Shown in pieces: positions 16,160 through 24,287 of a stretch of 45,154 bases of DNA (position 1 is the stretch's first letter; every line of letters starts with the position of its first letter). This DNA comes from VFKU01 sp964411925 (GTDB lineage: Bacteria; Hydrogenedentota; Hydrogenedentia; Hydrogenedentales; GCA-2746185): the NCBI GenBank assembly GCA_964411925.1, contig CAYPNI010000022.1, forward strand, positions 1 through 45,154, given 5' to 3'. A program made the translations under genes and the position numbers. Below the pieces are notes generated by a model. That model saw only the letters and a program-made list of their open reading frames with translations, did not search any database and was not told the origin of the DNA.

Positions 16160-17114
16160 CCAGCGCCGCTTCCATCCACATGCCCATCGACCGGTACTTG
16201 CGCTGGCGATCCTTGATGGACCACTTGCGCTCCCGGCATGCGGCAAGGAATGCGGAAATCTCTTCGGAAAGCACCTGCGCGGCCGCATCGGGACTGCGAT
16301 GGGCACCACCACGGGGCTCAAGCATCACCTTGTCGATAATGCCCAGGCCGTGGAGCTCGCGCGCGGTGAGGCGCAGCGCGGAAGCCGCGAGTTCCTTCTG
16401 CTCCACGTCACGCCACAGGATTTCGGCGCAGCGTTCCGGCGGGCAAATCACGTAGACCGCGTGCTCAAACATCGCGACGTAATCCGCCACGGCAATTGCC
16501 AATGCGCCGCCGCTGCCGCCTTCGCCGATGACGAACGACGCCATCGGCGTGCGAAGCGACAGCGACTTCAAGATCGATTGCGCTATCGCCGGGCCCTGGC
16601 CGCGCTGCTCAGCGTCCACGCCCGGATGGGCCGCGGGCGTGTCAACGAACGAAAGCACCGGATAGCCGAACCGCTCGGCGAGATCCATCAGGCGCATCGC
16701 CTTGCGATAGCCGTCCGGATGCGACATGCCGAAATTGCGCTCGACGCGTTCGTCGGTCGATGCACCCTTCTGCTGTCCGTAGATAACGACAGTCTCACCC
16801 GCGAATTGTGCGAGTCCGCCGACCATGGCCGGGTCGTCGCCCACAGCACGGTCGCCGTGCAACTCGATAAAATCGTCAAAGATTCGGGACACGTAGTCCA
16901 GCATCCGCGGGCGATCGTTATGGCGCGCCAGCAGCACGCGCTCCCACGCCGTCAGGTTCGGGTATACGCTGGCCTGCTCCGACTCGATCGCGCGTTCCAG
17001 ACCACGCCGCTCCTCGTCGGACTTTGACAGCCGCAGCTTTTCCTCCAGCTCAACGAGGCGTTGCTCGAACGGCAGGATGGTTTCGTTTTTATGCTTATTC
17101 TTGGTTGCTTTCAT
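16113..17114 (-). CDS. accA: Acetyl-CoA carboxylase carboxyltransferase subunit alpha
   Basis: AccA is half of the carboxyltransferase that makes malonyl-CoA for fatty-acid synthesis. The 333-residue protein has the expected start (LPFEQRLVELEEKLR), FIELHGDRAVGDDPAMVGG, GMSHPDGYRKAMRLM, the oxyanion region FVIGEGGSGGALAI and CPPERCAEILWRD. The start is the ATG at 17114; the frame continues upstream to 17339 but that part is low-complexity and lacks homology features. Its partner accD is not in the window. It is the first gene of a minus-strand run to recN. Its upstream 200 bases hold a promoter candidate and inverted repeats. Confidence 0.95.
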   Translation of the reverse strand: MKATKNKHKNETILPFEQRLVELEEKLRLSKSDEERRGLERAIESEQASVYPNLTAWERVLLARHNDRPRMLDYVSRIFDDFIELHGDRAVGDDPAMVGGLAQFAGETVVIYGQQKGASTDERVERNFGMSHPDGYRKAMRLMDLAERFGYPVLSFVDTPAAHPGVDAEQRGQGPAIAQSILKSLSLRTPMASFVIGEGGSGGALAIAVADYVAMFEHAVYVICPPERCAEILWRDVEQKELAASALRLTARELHGLGIIDKVMLEPRGGAHRSPDAAAQVLSEEISAFLAACRERKWSIKDRQRKYRSMGMWMEAALDAEQPARAAESSVSV

Positions 17115-17234
17115 TGAATCCCGTTTGGAGTCGTTCTGGACAAGGGCCACCGCAACGTACCTCCACCTCCACCGTACGATCGGCCGGGCGGACTGCACCC
17201 CTGCGTTTCGTATAGCCCCCAAGGCGACTGCAGT

Positions 17235-17249
17235 GTACGAATAACGTAC
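17235..17249. promoter_or_regulatory. Small dyad downstream of the accA promoter
   Basis: GTACG, five A/T bases and CGTAC form a perfect 5-5-5 dyad just downstream of the predicted accA transcription start. It could be an operator. No known regulator site was matched. Confidence 0.3.
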
Positions 17250-17261
17250 CCTCAGTCTAAA

Positions 17262-17290
17262 ATGATACAAAAACCGCTGGAGTTCCGCAA
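17262..17290 (-). promoter_or_regulatory. Candidate accA promoter
   Basis: Read on the minus strand, TTGCGG (17290-17285), a 17-base spacer and TATCAT (17267-17262) give a start near 17255 and a leader of about 140 bases to accA. Confidence 0.5.
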
Positions 17291-17384
17291 GTTGGGTCGC
17301 TTTTTCAGGCCACCGGTGGGTCTGACGGGGCAAACCCAACTCGCGGAACGCATTGAATTGGAATTTGCGGAAGGATTTTCCGCA
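17283..17384. repeat. Inverted-repeat cluster in the accA upstream region
   Basis: TTCCGCAAGTTGGGT (17283-17297) is inverted at 17334-17348 with one mismatch. A separate 7-bp hairpin TGCGGAA/TTCCGCA lies at 17366-17384. All arms share the core GCGGAA. The first arm covers the -35 element of the accA promoter candidate. This could be a regulatory site, a structured leader, or the terminator region of the small zinc-protein gene. The rest of the 17115-17415 gap shows only the promoter and dyad listed separately. Confidence 0.5.
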
Positions 17385-17415
17385 GAGAATGCCTAACTAG
17401 CTCGGATTGCTAGGG

Positions 17416-17550
17416 TTAGGCAGGTTCAAGCGCCTCGTCGAAGTATTCGGAATAACAGTCGACGTGCCAGAACTCGTCCCCAAGTTGGAGCACTTCCCCG
17501 AATTCGAATTCGGAATGATTGAACGACTCATTACAGAGTCTGCAGTGCAT
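17416..17550 (-). CDS. Small zinc-ribbon-like protein (44 residues)
   Basis: The product starts MHCRLCNESFNHSEF and ends with FWHVDCYSEYFDEALEPA. A CxxC pair (residues 3 and 6) and a later HxxC pair (FWHVDC) make a four-ligand zinc site resembling half a LIM or treble-clef finger. The start is set at the ATG at 17550 because AGGGGGTG lies about nine bases upstream; the open frame to 17625 has no such support. A 7-bp perfect dyad lies upstream at 17617-17633. It follows the EEP-family gene on the same strand after about 160 bases. No function is known. It may act as an adaptor or regulator because it is almost only a metal site. Confidence 0.65.
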   Translation of the reverse strand: MHCRLCNESFNHSEFEFGEVLQLGDEFWHVDCYSEYFDEALEPA

Positions 17551-17616
17551 CTTACTCGCACCCCCTTTCGTCAGGATGTGGCCTCCGCGCGGGTTACTCG
17601 AAGAACGCGCAGGGCG

Positions 17617-17633
17617 AACTTGCATAGCAAGTT
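17617..17633. promoter_or_regulatory. Perfect dyad upstream of the small zinc protein
   Basis: AACTTGC, ATA, GCAAGTT form a perfect 7-3-7 inverted repeat 67 bases before the small gene's start codon. It may be an operator or a weak stem after the EEP-family gene. Confidence 0.35.
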
Positions 17634-17708
17634 TGTTGCCACCATGAACACCGAAACAGCCAAATGGTTCAACGCGTTAACTAGTTTCTTTTTTCGGCGC
17701 GTGCGGAC

Positions 17709-18566
17709 TCAGTCGGGCCAGGTGAGATTCAGTCGGGCAAAGACGGGATAATGATCCGACGGGTAGCGCCCATCCAGATTGTAAGTGACCGTTTCACAGA
17801 GACTTATGGAAACCCGGTCATTCACTAGGATCCAATCGATCCGGCGAACTTCGTTGGATGGCGCCTGAAAGGCACTCCAGGTCACGGGTGGACCGGTCCT
17901 CTCCGCCGCGGCGGTCCAACTGTCGGTGAGCGATTTGGTCAAGATTTGCCAAGGCAAGGATTGTTCAGCCGTGGCGTTGAAATCCGCCGTAATAATGACC
18001 GGAAGACCCCGCGGCGCCTCGTCAGCCCACGTGGCCAGCATTTTCGAGGCCTCAACCCGCGCTTCCTCGCTGCGGTGGTCCAGGTGGGTGTTCAGATACA
18101 GAAACTGCCGTCCCGCCTCCAGGTGGTGAAATCGGGCCCAGGTCGCCATTCGGACATTAGCGGCCTTCCAACTCCGGCTGCCCGGGACATCCGGCGTTTC
18201 GGATAACCAGAAACTGCCCGATTCGAGCGGGACGACGACGTCCGGCCGGTAAAAAATCTCCATACGTTCGCCGCCGCCGTCCGCCTCACGCCCGACACCA
18301 AAGTGATCGAATTCCGGCAACCGGGACGCGATGTAGTCCGCCTGAAACTTCAGGCATTCCTGCAGCCCAAGTACATGCGGCCCGCGCGACCGAATCGTCT
18401 CGACGACGATGTCCTTGCGCAGTTCCCACGAATTCTCACCATCGCTCGCCGTGCCGTATCGGATGTTGAACGTCATCACGGACAGGACGGACTCCCCGGC
18501 GGCGGGCGGGGCAATTAATACGAGCGCGTAGCCAAGTACCCAAATTGCTACCGCTTTGTAGCGCAT
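17709..18566 (-). CDS. Exported endonuclease/exonuclease/phosphatase-family protein
   Basis: This 285-residue protein has an N-terminal signal peptide (MRYKAVAIWVLGYALVLI, small residues after it) and a complete EEP hydrolase domain. Catalytic and metal motifs appear in order: MTFNIRYGT, GLQECLKFQ, LNTHLDHRS, ITADFNAT, RRIDWILVND and SDHYPVFARL. Such secreted enzymes cleave phosphodiesters or phosphomonoesters; the substrate could be nucleic acid, a lipid head group or an inositol phosphate. The start is set at the ATG at 18566, preceded by GGGAGGTG. It follows the CHAD gene with an 18-base gap, so the two are probably co-transcribed. Confidence 0.88.
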   Translation of the reverse strand: MRYKAVAIWVLGYALVLIAPPAAGESVLSVMTFNIRYGTASDGENSWELRKDIVVETIRSRGPHVLGLQECLKFQADYIASRLPEFDHFGVGREADGGGERMEIFYRPDVVVPLESGSFWLSETPDVPGSRSWKAANVRMATWARFHHLEAGRQFLYLNTHLDHRSEEARVEASKMLATWADEAPRGLPVIITADFNATAEQSLPWQILTKSLTDSWTAAAERTGPPVTWSAFQAPSNEVRRIDWILVNDRVSISLCETVTYNLDGRYPSDHYPVFARLNLTWPD

Positions 18567-18583
18567 CCAACACCTCCCTACAT

Positions 18584-19489
18584 TCACGATTTGTCGCAGC
18601 ACGGCCGATTGGGTTTGCCAAACAGTTCCTTGACCGAGCGGAGGCGGCCTTTTTCAAAGAACTGTTTGGCCTGGATGCCGAAATCCGTCAGGAACCTTTC
18701 CATTCGCTCGCCCACATCGCCGGACAAGCCGTTCAACGCGGCTTGGGTCGCGTCGTCAGCATCCGACCGCATCCGCGCGAGATACTCGTTCAATACTCGG
18801 TGGTCGTTCCACCCGCCCAGCGTGTCCTGCGCTTCCTCCAGCGAATAGAGCAGGTCCTTGCCCGGTTTACCATAAAGATCGACGTAGACTTCGAGCGTGT
18901 AGCGCATCTTCTTGAATCGGACGCGCAAGTCGTGAAGGTCGTCGGGCCGCTGGGTCAGTTTCCAGGCCTTGTGTTGCCTGACCAGTTTCTTGAGACGCTT
19001 GGTAAGCCGGCGCTCGGCGTGCTTTCGATAGCATTGGGTCGTGCTCCGGTACGCACCCTCCAGCGTGGCGATTCGGCCATTCAGTCCTGCCTCGCCGAGC
19101 GGGGAGTCCAGGGGTTGCGCCGCCGATTCCGCCTCTCGCCGCAGCTCCTGCAGGCGGTTCCGCGCGAATTGCACCGCGTGCGGATGTCCCTCGCAGAAAT
19201 CCTCCAACAACGCCAGGCTTACGTCCAACTCGCGCAGTTTTCCCAGCCGTTTGCGAATTTCGCGAAGGGCCTCCCGCGCCTCTCGGCGGGGTCCCGGGGC
19301 AAATTGATCGCCAAACTCGGACAATGTCACCCGCGCGCGACGGCACCCGACCCTCAGGTCGTGGATCACCTCAGAATCGCCGTGTTCGCCTGTCGATCCG
19401 GAGTGGGGAATGGATGAGAAACAGTCGCGCAGTCGAGCGCGAGCCTTCCGCTCCGCCAGCGAACAGATTCGAGCCATCGGGAATACCAT
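18584..19489 (-). CDS. CHAD domain protein
   Basis: This roughly 300-residue protein is one CHAD domain, an all-helical fold that binds polyphosphate through conserved His and basic residues. The two helical repeats are visible: IHDLRVGCRRARVTLSEF near residue 45, and LHDLRVRFKKMRYTLEVY near residue 190, each with HDLRV and a run of Arg/Lys. The length is standard and there is no CYTH domain or signal peptide. Two ATG codons (19489 and 19477) are possible; GAGG abuts the first and lies 12 bases before the second. It is divergent from the otsA-otsB fusion. A role at polyphosphate granules is a family inference. Confidence 0.85.
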   Translation of the reverse strand: MVFPMARICSLAERKARARLRDCFSSIPHSGSTGEHGDSEVIHDLRVGCRRARVTLSEFGDQFAPGPRREAREALREIRKRLGKLRELDVSLALLEDFCEGHPHAVQFARNRLQELRREAESAAQPLDSPLGEAGLNGRIATLEGAYRSTTQCYRKHAERRLTKRLKKLVRQHKAWKLTQRPDDLHDLRVRFKKMRYTLEVYVDLYGKPGKDLLYSLEEAQDTLGGWNDHRVLNEYLARMRSDADDATQAALNGLSGDVGERMERFLTDFGIQAKQFFEKGRLRSVKELFGKPNRPCCDKS

Positions 19490-19531
19490 CCTCGATTGCA
19501 GCCTTCCAGCGTACACAGGAAACGGCGGGGC

Positions 19532-19560
19532 TTCCAATAGCCAGTCGTGAACGCTATACT
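19532..19560 (+). promoter_or_regulatory. Candidate promoter of the trehalose fusion gene
   Basis: TTCCAA (19532-19537), a 17-base spacer and TATACT (19555-19560) lie about 70 bases upstream of the start codon. Confidence 0.45.
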
Positions 19561-19631
19561 GGGAAGCGCGGTGGGCGGCGCGGGCTGGGCGTCATGGGGA
19601 GAACAAAAATTTAGGGGCTGCCGGAGCAGCG

Positions 19632-21839
19632 ATGCAACGAATTATCAACGTCGCCAATAGACTGCCCGTCACCGTCGGCGACACGATCCGCAAATCGTCC
19701 GGGGGACTGGTATCCGCGCTCGAAGGCGCCGCCGCCGATCGCTACAAGATTCAGTGGGTCGGCTGGCCCGGCGGAACGTACGACGATCCCGCGCGCCGCG
19801 CCGCCGTCGAGAAACAGCTCCGCGACGAGTTCGACTTTGTGCCCGTGTTTTTCTCGCAAGAGGAGATTGCGGCGTACTACTACGGCTTCTCGAACGGCGG
19901 ACTCTGGCCGCTCCTGCATTACATGACCAACCTGATGAATTACGACGAGCCGCAATGGCACGTCTATCGCGAAGCCAATCAGCGGTTTGCGGACAAGGTT
20001 CTCGAGCTCGCCGACGACAACGACCTCGTCTGGGTGCACGACTACCAGCTGATGCTGGTCCCCGCGATGTTGCGCGAAAAGCGCCCGAACTTGCGCGTCG
20101 GATTCTTCTTCCACACCCCGTTTCCCTCATCCGAGATTTTCCGGTGCCACCCCAAGCGCGTCGAATTGCTCAAGGGCGTGCTTGGCGCGGACCTGATCGG
20201 GTTTCACACCTTCGGTTATTTGCGCCATTTCCGCAGCACGGTGCTCCGGTTGCTCGGCGTCGAATCCGAGATGGGGCGGATCAACGACGGCTCGCACGAA
20301 TCGACCCTCGGGGTCTATCCCATCGGGATCAACTCGCACAAGTTCGTCGACGAACTGCGGTCGCCCGCGTTTGAAGAAAAGAAACGCTATTTCCGCGAGA
20401 ACTGGAAGAACAAGCGCATCATCCTCAATGTCGAGCGCCTGGACTACACCAAGGGCATCCTGCACCGGCTCAAGGCGATCGACTACTTCCTCAATCGCTA
20501 CGACCGCATAGACCGGGTCCAGTTCATCTTCGTGGCTGTTCCCTCCCGCGAACAGGTCCAGGAATACCGGGAACTGCGCAACGACATCGAACACATGATC
20601 GGCCGGATCAACGGCGAACACGCGACCGTCGAGCATAGCCCGATCCATTTCCTGCACCGTGGAGTGGATTTCACCGAGCTGTGCGCGCTCTATTCTCTGG
20701 CGGATGTAGCGCTGGTGACGCCGCTGGTGGACGGCATGAACCTCGTCGCCAAGGAGTTCGTCGCCTGCCAGAACGAGGACCCGGGCGTGCTGGTGTTGAG
20801 CGAGTTTGCCGGGGCGGCCCAGGAGCTGTTCAGCGCAACCATCGTCAACCCCTACGACATCAAGCAGGTGGCCCACAAACTGCACGAGGCGCTCGAACTC
20901 GACGAGGCCACGCGCCGCAATCGCATGATTTACATGCGCGAGCGTGTCCTGCGATTCGACGCCGACTACTGGGCGGGTTCTTATCTCGATACATTGGCGG
21001 CAGTGGTCAAGCCTGAGTTCCAGACGATCGAACTCGACAAGGCCGAGGGAGAGATCGCCGGCAAGTTCGTGAATGCCGAGCGCATCGGGTGTTTCCTGGA
21101 CTACGACGGCACGCTGCGGGAGTTCGAGGCGTTGCCTCAGCAGGCGTATCCGACCGCCGAAGTGCGCGAAGTGCTCGAGCATCTGCACCGCCAGCGGGAC
21201 ATTGACGTCTACATCATCAGCGGGCGGAAGCGGGACGACCTCGAAGCCTGGTTGGGCCGCTACCGGTTCACGCTGATCGGCGAACACGGCACCAGTTACC
21301 GCGATCCACGCGCCGGCAAATGGCGGCCGCTGCACGACAAGGTCGATCTCTCGTGGAAACACCGCGTCATAGAAATTCTCAAGCATTACGAAGGCTCGAC
21401 GCCCGGCAGCTTCGTCGAAGAGAAATCGTCCGCGGTCGTGTGGCACTACCGCCGCTCCGATCCCGAATTCGGGACGTGGAAGGCGAACCAGCTCATGAGC
21501 GAGATCTACGACATGGTGGCGAACATGCCCGTCGAGATTCACCACGGCAAGAAGATCGTCGAGGTGAGCTCGATTCACGTGAGCAAGGGCGCCGCGCTCG
21601 AGAAGTTCGTGCGCGAGCACAACTACGACTTTCTGCTCTGCGCCGGCGACGACCAGACTGACGAGGGCATGTTCCGCGTCGAGTGGAACGGTCTGCTCAA
21701 GATCAAGGTGGGGGAGGGGGACACGCACGCGGACTACCGCATCGGCAGCCCCGGCCACTTCCGCAAATTGCTGTTGCGCCTGCTCGAAGCGCGTTCGAGC
21801 GCGCGCGGCGTCACGAGTCGCGCCATCGGAAATTCTTGA
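19632..21839 (+). CDS. Fused trehalose-6-phosphate synthase / trehalose-phosphatase
   Basis: One 735-residue protein carries both steps of trehalose synthesis from UDP-glucose and glucose-6-phosphate. Residues 1-460 are an OtsA (GT20) domain: NRLP near the start, WVHDYQLMLVPAML (134-147), ERLDYTKG (268-275) and DGMNLVAKEF (368-377). Residues 484-725 are an OtsB HAD phosphatase: DYDGT (490-494) with the nucleophile Asp, IISGRKRDD, GEHGTSYRD and CAGDDQTDEGMF. Each motif needed for activity is present. The ATG at 19632 follows CCGGAG. Fusions of this kind occur in some bacteria and are usual in eukaryotes. A stem-loop (21839-21860) follows the stop. Confidence 0.96.
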   Translation: MQRIINVANRLPVTVGDTIRKSSGGLVSALEGAAADRYKIQWVGWPGGTYDDPARRAAVEKQLRDEFDFVPVFFSQEEIAAYYYGFSNGGLWPLLHYMTNLMNYDEPQWHVYREANQRFADKVLELADDNDLVWVHDYQLMLVPAMLREKRPNLRVGFFFHTPFPSSEIFRCHPKRVELLKGVLGADLIGFHTFGYLRHFRSTVLRLLGVESEMGRINDGSHESTLGVYPIGINSHKFVDELRSPAFEEKKRYFRENWKNKRIILNVERLDYTKGILHRLKAIDYFLNRYDRIDRVQFIFVAVPSREQVQEYRELRNDIEHMIGRINGEHATVEHSPIHFLHRGVDFTELCALYSLADVALVTPLVDGMNLVAKEFVACQNEDPGVLVLSEFAGAAQELFSATIVNPYDIKQVAHKLHEALELDEATRRNRMIYMRERVLRFDADYWAGSYLDTLAAVVKPEFQTIELDKAEGEIAGKFVNAERIGCFLDYDGTLREFEALPQQAYPTAEVREVLEHLHRQRDIDVYIISGRKRDDLEAWLGRYRFTLIGEHGTSYRDPRAGKWRPLHDKVDLSWKHRVIEILKHYEGSTPGSFVEEKSSAVVWHYRRSDPEFGTWKANQLMSEIYDMVANMPVEIHHGKKIVEVSSIHVSKGAALEKFVREHNYDFLLCAGDDQTDEGMFRVEWNGLLKIKVGEGDTHADYRIGSPGHFRKLLLRLLEARSSARGVTSRAIGNS

Positions 21840-21860
21840 CTCGCCGACGCGCCGGCGAGT
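21839..21860 (+). terminator. Weak stem-loop after the trehalose fusion gene
   Basis: ACTCGCCG (21839-21846) pairs perfectly with CGGCGAGT (21853-21860) around a six-base loop. No U-tract follows, so termination may be partial and the next gene may be read through. Confidence 0.4.
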
Positions 21861-21905
21861 ACCCTACGCGCCGCTTTTCCCCCTGAATTCCGGAGTTTTT
21901 TGCGC

Positions 21906-22856
21906 ATGTACCGCCCCGAAATACGCATACTGGACTGCACCATCCGCGACGGCGGCCTGATGAACGATCACAAGTTCACCAAGGACCAGGTCAAGCGCGT
22001 GTTCGATGCGTGCTCGCGTGCGGGAGTGGACTATGTCGAGCTGGGTTACCGCTGCGACAAGGCCCAGTTCGATGTAAAAAAATTCGGCCCGGCAAAGTTC
22101 TGCGACGAAGACTTCCTGCGCGAAGTGGCGTACGAAGATGGGTCGAAAGTCTCCGTGATGGCGGACGTCGGCCGCACGGATTACAAGGACATCATTCCCA
22201 AGAAAGACTCGATCGTCAGCATGTACCGCATCGCGACGTACTGCAAGGAGATCGACAAGGCGATTGACCTCGGCCGGCACGCGAAGGAACAGGGCTACGA
22301 AGTCTGCGTCAATATCATGTCGGTTTCCCACGTGCTCGAGCCCGACCTGGACGAGGCGCTCGGCCAGCTCGCCGAGACGAACTTCGAGGTCGTCTATCTC
22401 GTCGACAGTTTCGGCTATCTGTACAGCGAGCAGGTGCAATACCTCGCGAGCAAGTATCTGTCCGCGTTCAAGGGCAAGGGCATTGAGGTCGGCATCCACT
22501 GCCACAACAACCAGCAACTGGCGTTTGCCAACACGGTCGAAGGCATCATCAAAGGCGTGAATTATCTGGACGGCAGCATCTACGGGATGGGCCGGGCCGC
22601 GGGCAATTGCACGACGGAACTGTTGCTCGGGTTCCTGAAGAACCCGAAGTACAACGTGCAACCCGTGCTCGATCTCATCGAGACGGATTTTGTCGATATG
22701 CAGAGCAAACTGCAATGGGGCTACTACATCCCCTACATGGTCGCGGGCATCCTGAACAAGCACCCGCGCTCCGCGCTCGCCCTGATGAAGGACAAGGCGG
22801 GCGTCAGCTACGGCGATTTCTACCGCAAGCTCTCGCTCGAAGGCGAGGAAGTTTGA
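21906..22856 (+). CDS. HMGL-like (DRE-TIM metallolyase) aldolase-family protein
   Basis: This 316-residue protein belongs to the pyruvate-carboxyltransferase/HMGL superfamily of divalent-metal TIM barrels. The N-terminal strand ILDCTIRDGG (residues 8-17) supplies the metal Asp and the DRE-type Arg-Asp. GIHCHNN places the His-x-His metal ligands at 198 and 200. The VDSFG block (166-170) is typical. It lacks the C-terminal LeuA regulatory domain. It most resembles 4-hydroxy-2-oxovalerate aldolase-like members, but no acetaldehyde dehydrogenase or other meta-cleavage gene is nearby, so the substrate is unknown. The start is set at the ATG at 21906, with GGAG ten bases upstream. A hotdog thioesterase follows after 18 bases. 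Confidence 0.83.
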   Translation: MYRPEIRILDCTIRDGGLMNDHKFTKDQVKRVFDACSRAGVDYVELGYRCDKAQFDVKKFGPAKFCDEDFLREVAYEDGSKVSVMADVGRTDYKDIIPKKDSIVSMYRIATYCKEIDKAIDLGRHAKEQGYEVCVNIMSVSHVLEPDLDEALGQLAETNFEVVYLVDSFGYLYSEQVQYLASKYLSAFKGKGIEVGIHCHNNQQLAFANTVEGIIKGVNYLDGSIYGMGRAAGNCTTELLLGFLKNPKYNVQPVLDLIETDFVDMQSKLQWGYYIPYMVAGILNKHPRSALALMKDKAGVSYGDFYRKLSLEGEEV

Positions 22857-22874
22857 ACGAATCGGGCGTGCGTT

Positions 22875-23435
22875 GTGATTGACCTGTCCAAACTGGTTCC
22901 GCCGGCCATCTCCGACCTCACGCCTGAAGAGGGCTGGTCGCCGATCGAGATGCCGTTCAGCAGCTCGGGCGGATCGTCGTTCGTCGATGGCGACCCGGAC
23001 GGCCGCCGCATTCGCATCCGGCAGTTCGTGCGCGAGTCGGACAAGCGGCTGTTCGCCAAGGTCTGGTTCGGGCCGCAGGCGGAGGGCCCGCCGGGCCACG
23101 CGCACGGCGGCAGCATGGCGGCCGTGCTCGATCACACGATGGGCATCGGCGCCTGGGTCGCGGGTCATCCCGTGCTCGCGGCAACCATCACCATCAACTT
23201 CCACGCGAAACTGCGCCTCGGCACGGTGGTGCTGTCGGAGTGTTGGGTCGATCGGATCGACGGCAAGAAGGTTTATACGATCGGCCGGCTCTATGCGGAT
23301 GACCCCGAGAGACCCTTCGCGTCCGGCCAGGGCCTCTTCATCCTTCAGGGGATCGAGGCGTTCAAGGGCCTCTTGGCGAAAGACGCGACCGTCAGCGAAA
23401 ACATCGACCGCGCCCAGGCGAATATGCGGCGGTAA
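22875..23435 (+). CDS. PaaI-type hotdog thioesterase
   Basis: This 186-residue protein has a hotdog fold with the PaaI/THEM4-like signature GHAHGGSMAAVLDHTMG, in which the HGG and following Asp contribute to CoA-thioester hydrolysis. Later strands ITINFHAKLRLGTVVLSE and KKVYTIGRLYAD fit the fold. About 65 residues precede the hotdog core, longer than a minimal PaaI protein. The start is GTG at 22875; the next in-frame Met is 25 residues in. It lies 18 bases after the aldolase gene, so they are probably co-transcribed. Together they suggest handling of an acyl-CoA product. The substrate is unknown. Confidence 0.8.
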   Translation: MIDLSKLVPPAISDLTPEEGWSPIEMPFSSSGGSSFVDGDPDGRRIRIRQFVRESDKRLFAKVWFGPQAEGPPGHAHGGSMAAVLDHTMGIGAWVAGHPVLAATITINFHAKLRLGTVVLSECWVDRIDGKKVYTIGRLYADDPERPFASGQGLFILQGIEAFKGLLAKDATVSENIDRAQANMRR

Positions 23436-23497
23436 TCGTTTCCGCGTCGGCGCGGGAGGGCGAGCGTACTCGCGAGCCGTCCAGCGCCAGTGACGTG

Positions 23498-23521
23498 GTG
23501 GCGCGGGCATCCTGCCTGCGG
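23498..23521 (+). repeat. Dispersed GCAGGC palindrome, copy 1
   Basis: A 24-base element (starting GTGGCGCGGGCATCC, ending GCCTGCGG) is itself a short hairpin. It matches the two copies at 25950-25973 and 26026-26049. It lies in the 140-base gap after the thioesterase gene. Confidence 0.6.
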
Positions 23522-23575
23522 GGGTACAGCCGAACGCGGGCTAGCGGCGGCTCAGACCAAGACGGCGCAATTCTC

Positions 23576-24097
23576 TTACTCCACCATGTACTCGACGAGC
23601 GTGTGGACGGGGTATTTCGCGAGTTTTTCGCGGCCTTTGAGCAGCGGCAGTTCGACCACGCACGCGATTTCGACCACTTCGCCGCCCAGCTTCTCGATGA
23701 GCTTTACCGCGGCGGCCATCGTTCCACCGGTGGCCATCAGATCGTCCACGAGCAGCACGCGATCGCCCTTCTTGACCGCGTCGATGTGCATTTCGAGCGT
23801 ATCGGTGCCGTATTCGAGGTCGTAGGTCTCCGAGACGGTCTTGTGAGGCAGCTTGCCCTTCTTGCGCACGAGCGAGAGCGGCAGGCCCATCGCATAGGCC
23901 AGCGCGCTCGCGAAAATGAACCCCCGCGCGTCCGCCCCGACCACGACATCAATGCGCTTGTCGGCGTACCGCTCCTTCCAGCCGTCGATGATGAATTTGA
24001 ACGCCGGGCCGTTCTGAAGCAGCGTCGTCACATCCTTGAACTGGATGCCCGTCTTCGGAAAATCCGGCACGTTCCGGATGAATGAGGAAATGTCCAC
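23576..24097 (-). CDS. apt: Adenine phosphoribosyltransferase
   Basis: Apt converts adenine and PRPP to AMP in purine salvage. The 173-residue protein starts MDISSFIRNVPDFPKTGIQF, as expected. It has VVVGADARGFIFASALAYA, the flexible loop (KKGKLPHKTVSETYDLEYG) and the PRPP-binding motif VLLVDDLMATGGTM. The start is GTG at 24097 with GGAGGA about nine bases upstream. It stands alone on the minus strand, upstream of the thioesterase gene in convergent orientation. Confidence 0.95.
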   Translation of the reverse strand: MDISSFIRNVPDFPKTGIQFKDVTTLLQNGPAFKFIIDGWKERYADKRIDVVVGADARGFIFASALAYAMGLPLSLVRKKGKLPHKTVSETYDLEYGTDTLEMHIDAVKKGDRVLLVDDLMATGGTMAAAVKLIEKLGGEVVEIACVVELPLLKGREKLAKYPVHTLVEYMVE

Positions 24098-24205
24098 GAA
24101 CGCGGTCCTCCACGAGAACGACGGAGGGAGCGTATCACAGCACGCTCGTCTCCGGAAATGCCGCGGTCACATCGCGACGCACGCCGACGTCGCGCATGAA
24201 CGCGC

Positions 24206-24250
24206 CCTCCCTGTCAGTGCGAGGAGCGGGTTGTGCGACGAAGCAACCTC
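24206..24250 (+). repeat. 45-bp REP-like repeat, copy A
   Basis: It begins CCTCCCTGTCAGTGCGAGG and ends GCGACGAAGCAACCTC. It matches copy B with about five differences. The ends form an imperfect hairpin (TTGC/GCAA type). It is of the widespread TCATTGCGAGGAGC class of dispersed repeats. Confidence 0.75.
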
Positions 24251-24287
24251 AAGCGCCAGGAAGCGCAACGACCGCGAAGGAGCGCAT

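Noticed and set aside
17407..17751. 114-residue plus-strand open frame
   Set aside because: It runs opposite the small zinc gene and into the EEP-family gene; no ribosome-binding site or domain.
20127..21758. 543-residue minus-strand open frame opposite the trehalose fusion
   Set aside because: The plus-strand protein has every OtsA/OtsB motif; the antisense frame has none.
22875..22905. A later Met as the thioesterase start
   Set aside because: The next Met is 25 residues in and would leave a longer untranslated gap; GTG at 22875 is the better placed start.
21864..23510. 548-residue minus-strand open frame across aldolase and thioesterase
   Set aside because: It spans two real genes and their gap with no recognisable domain; typical high-GC shadow.
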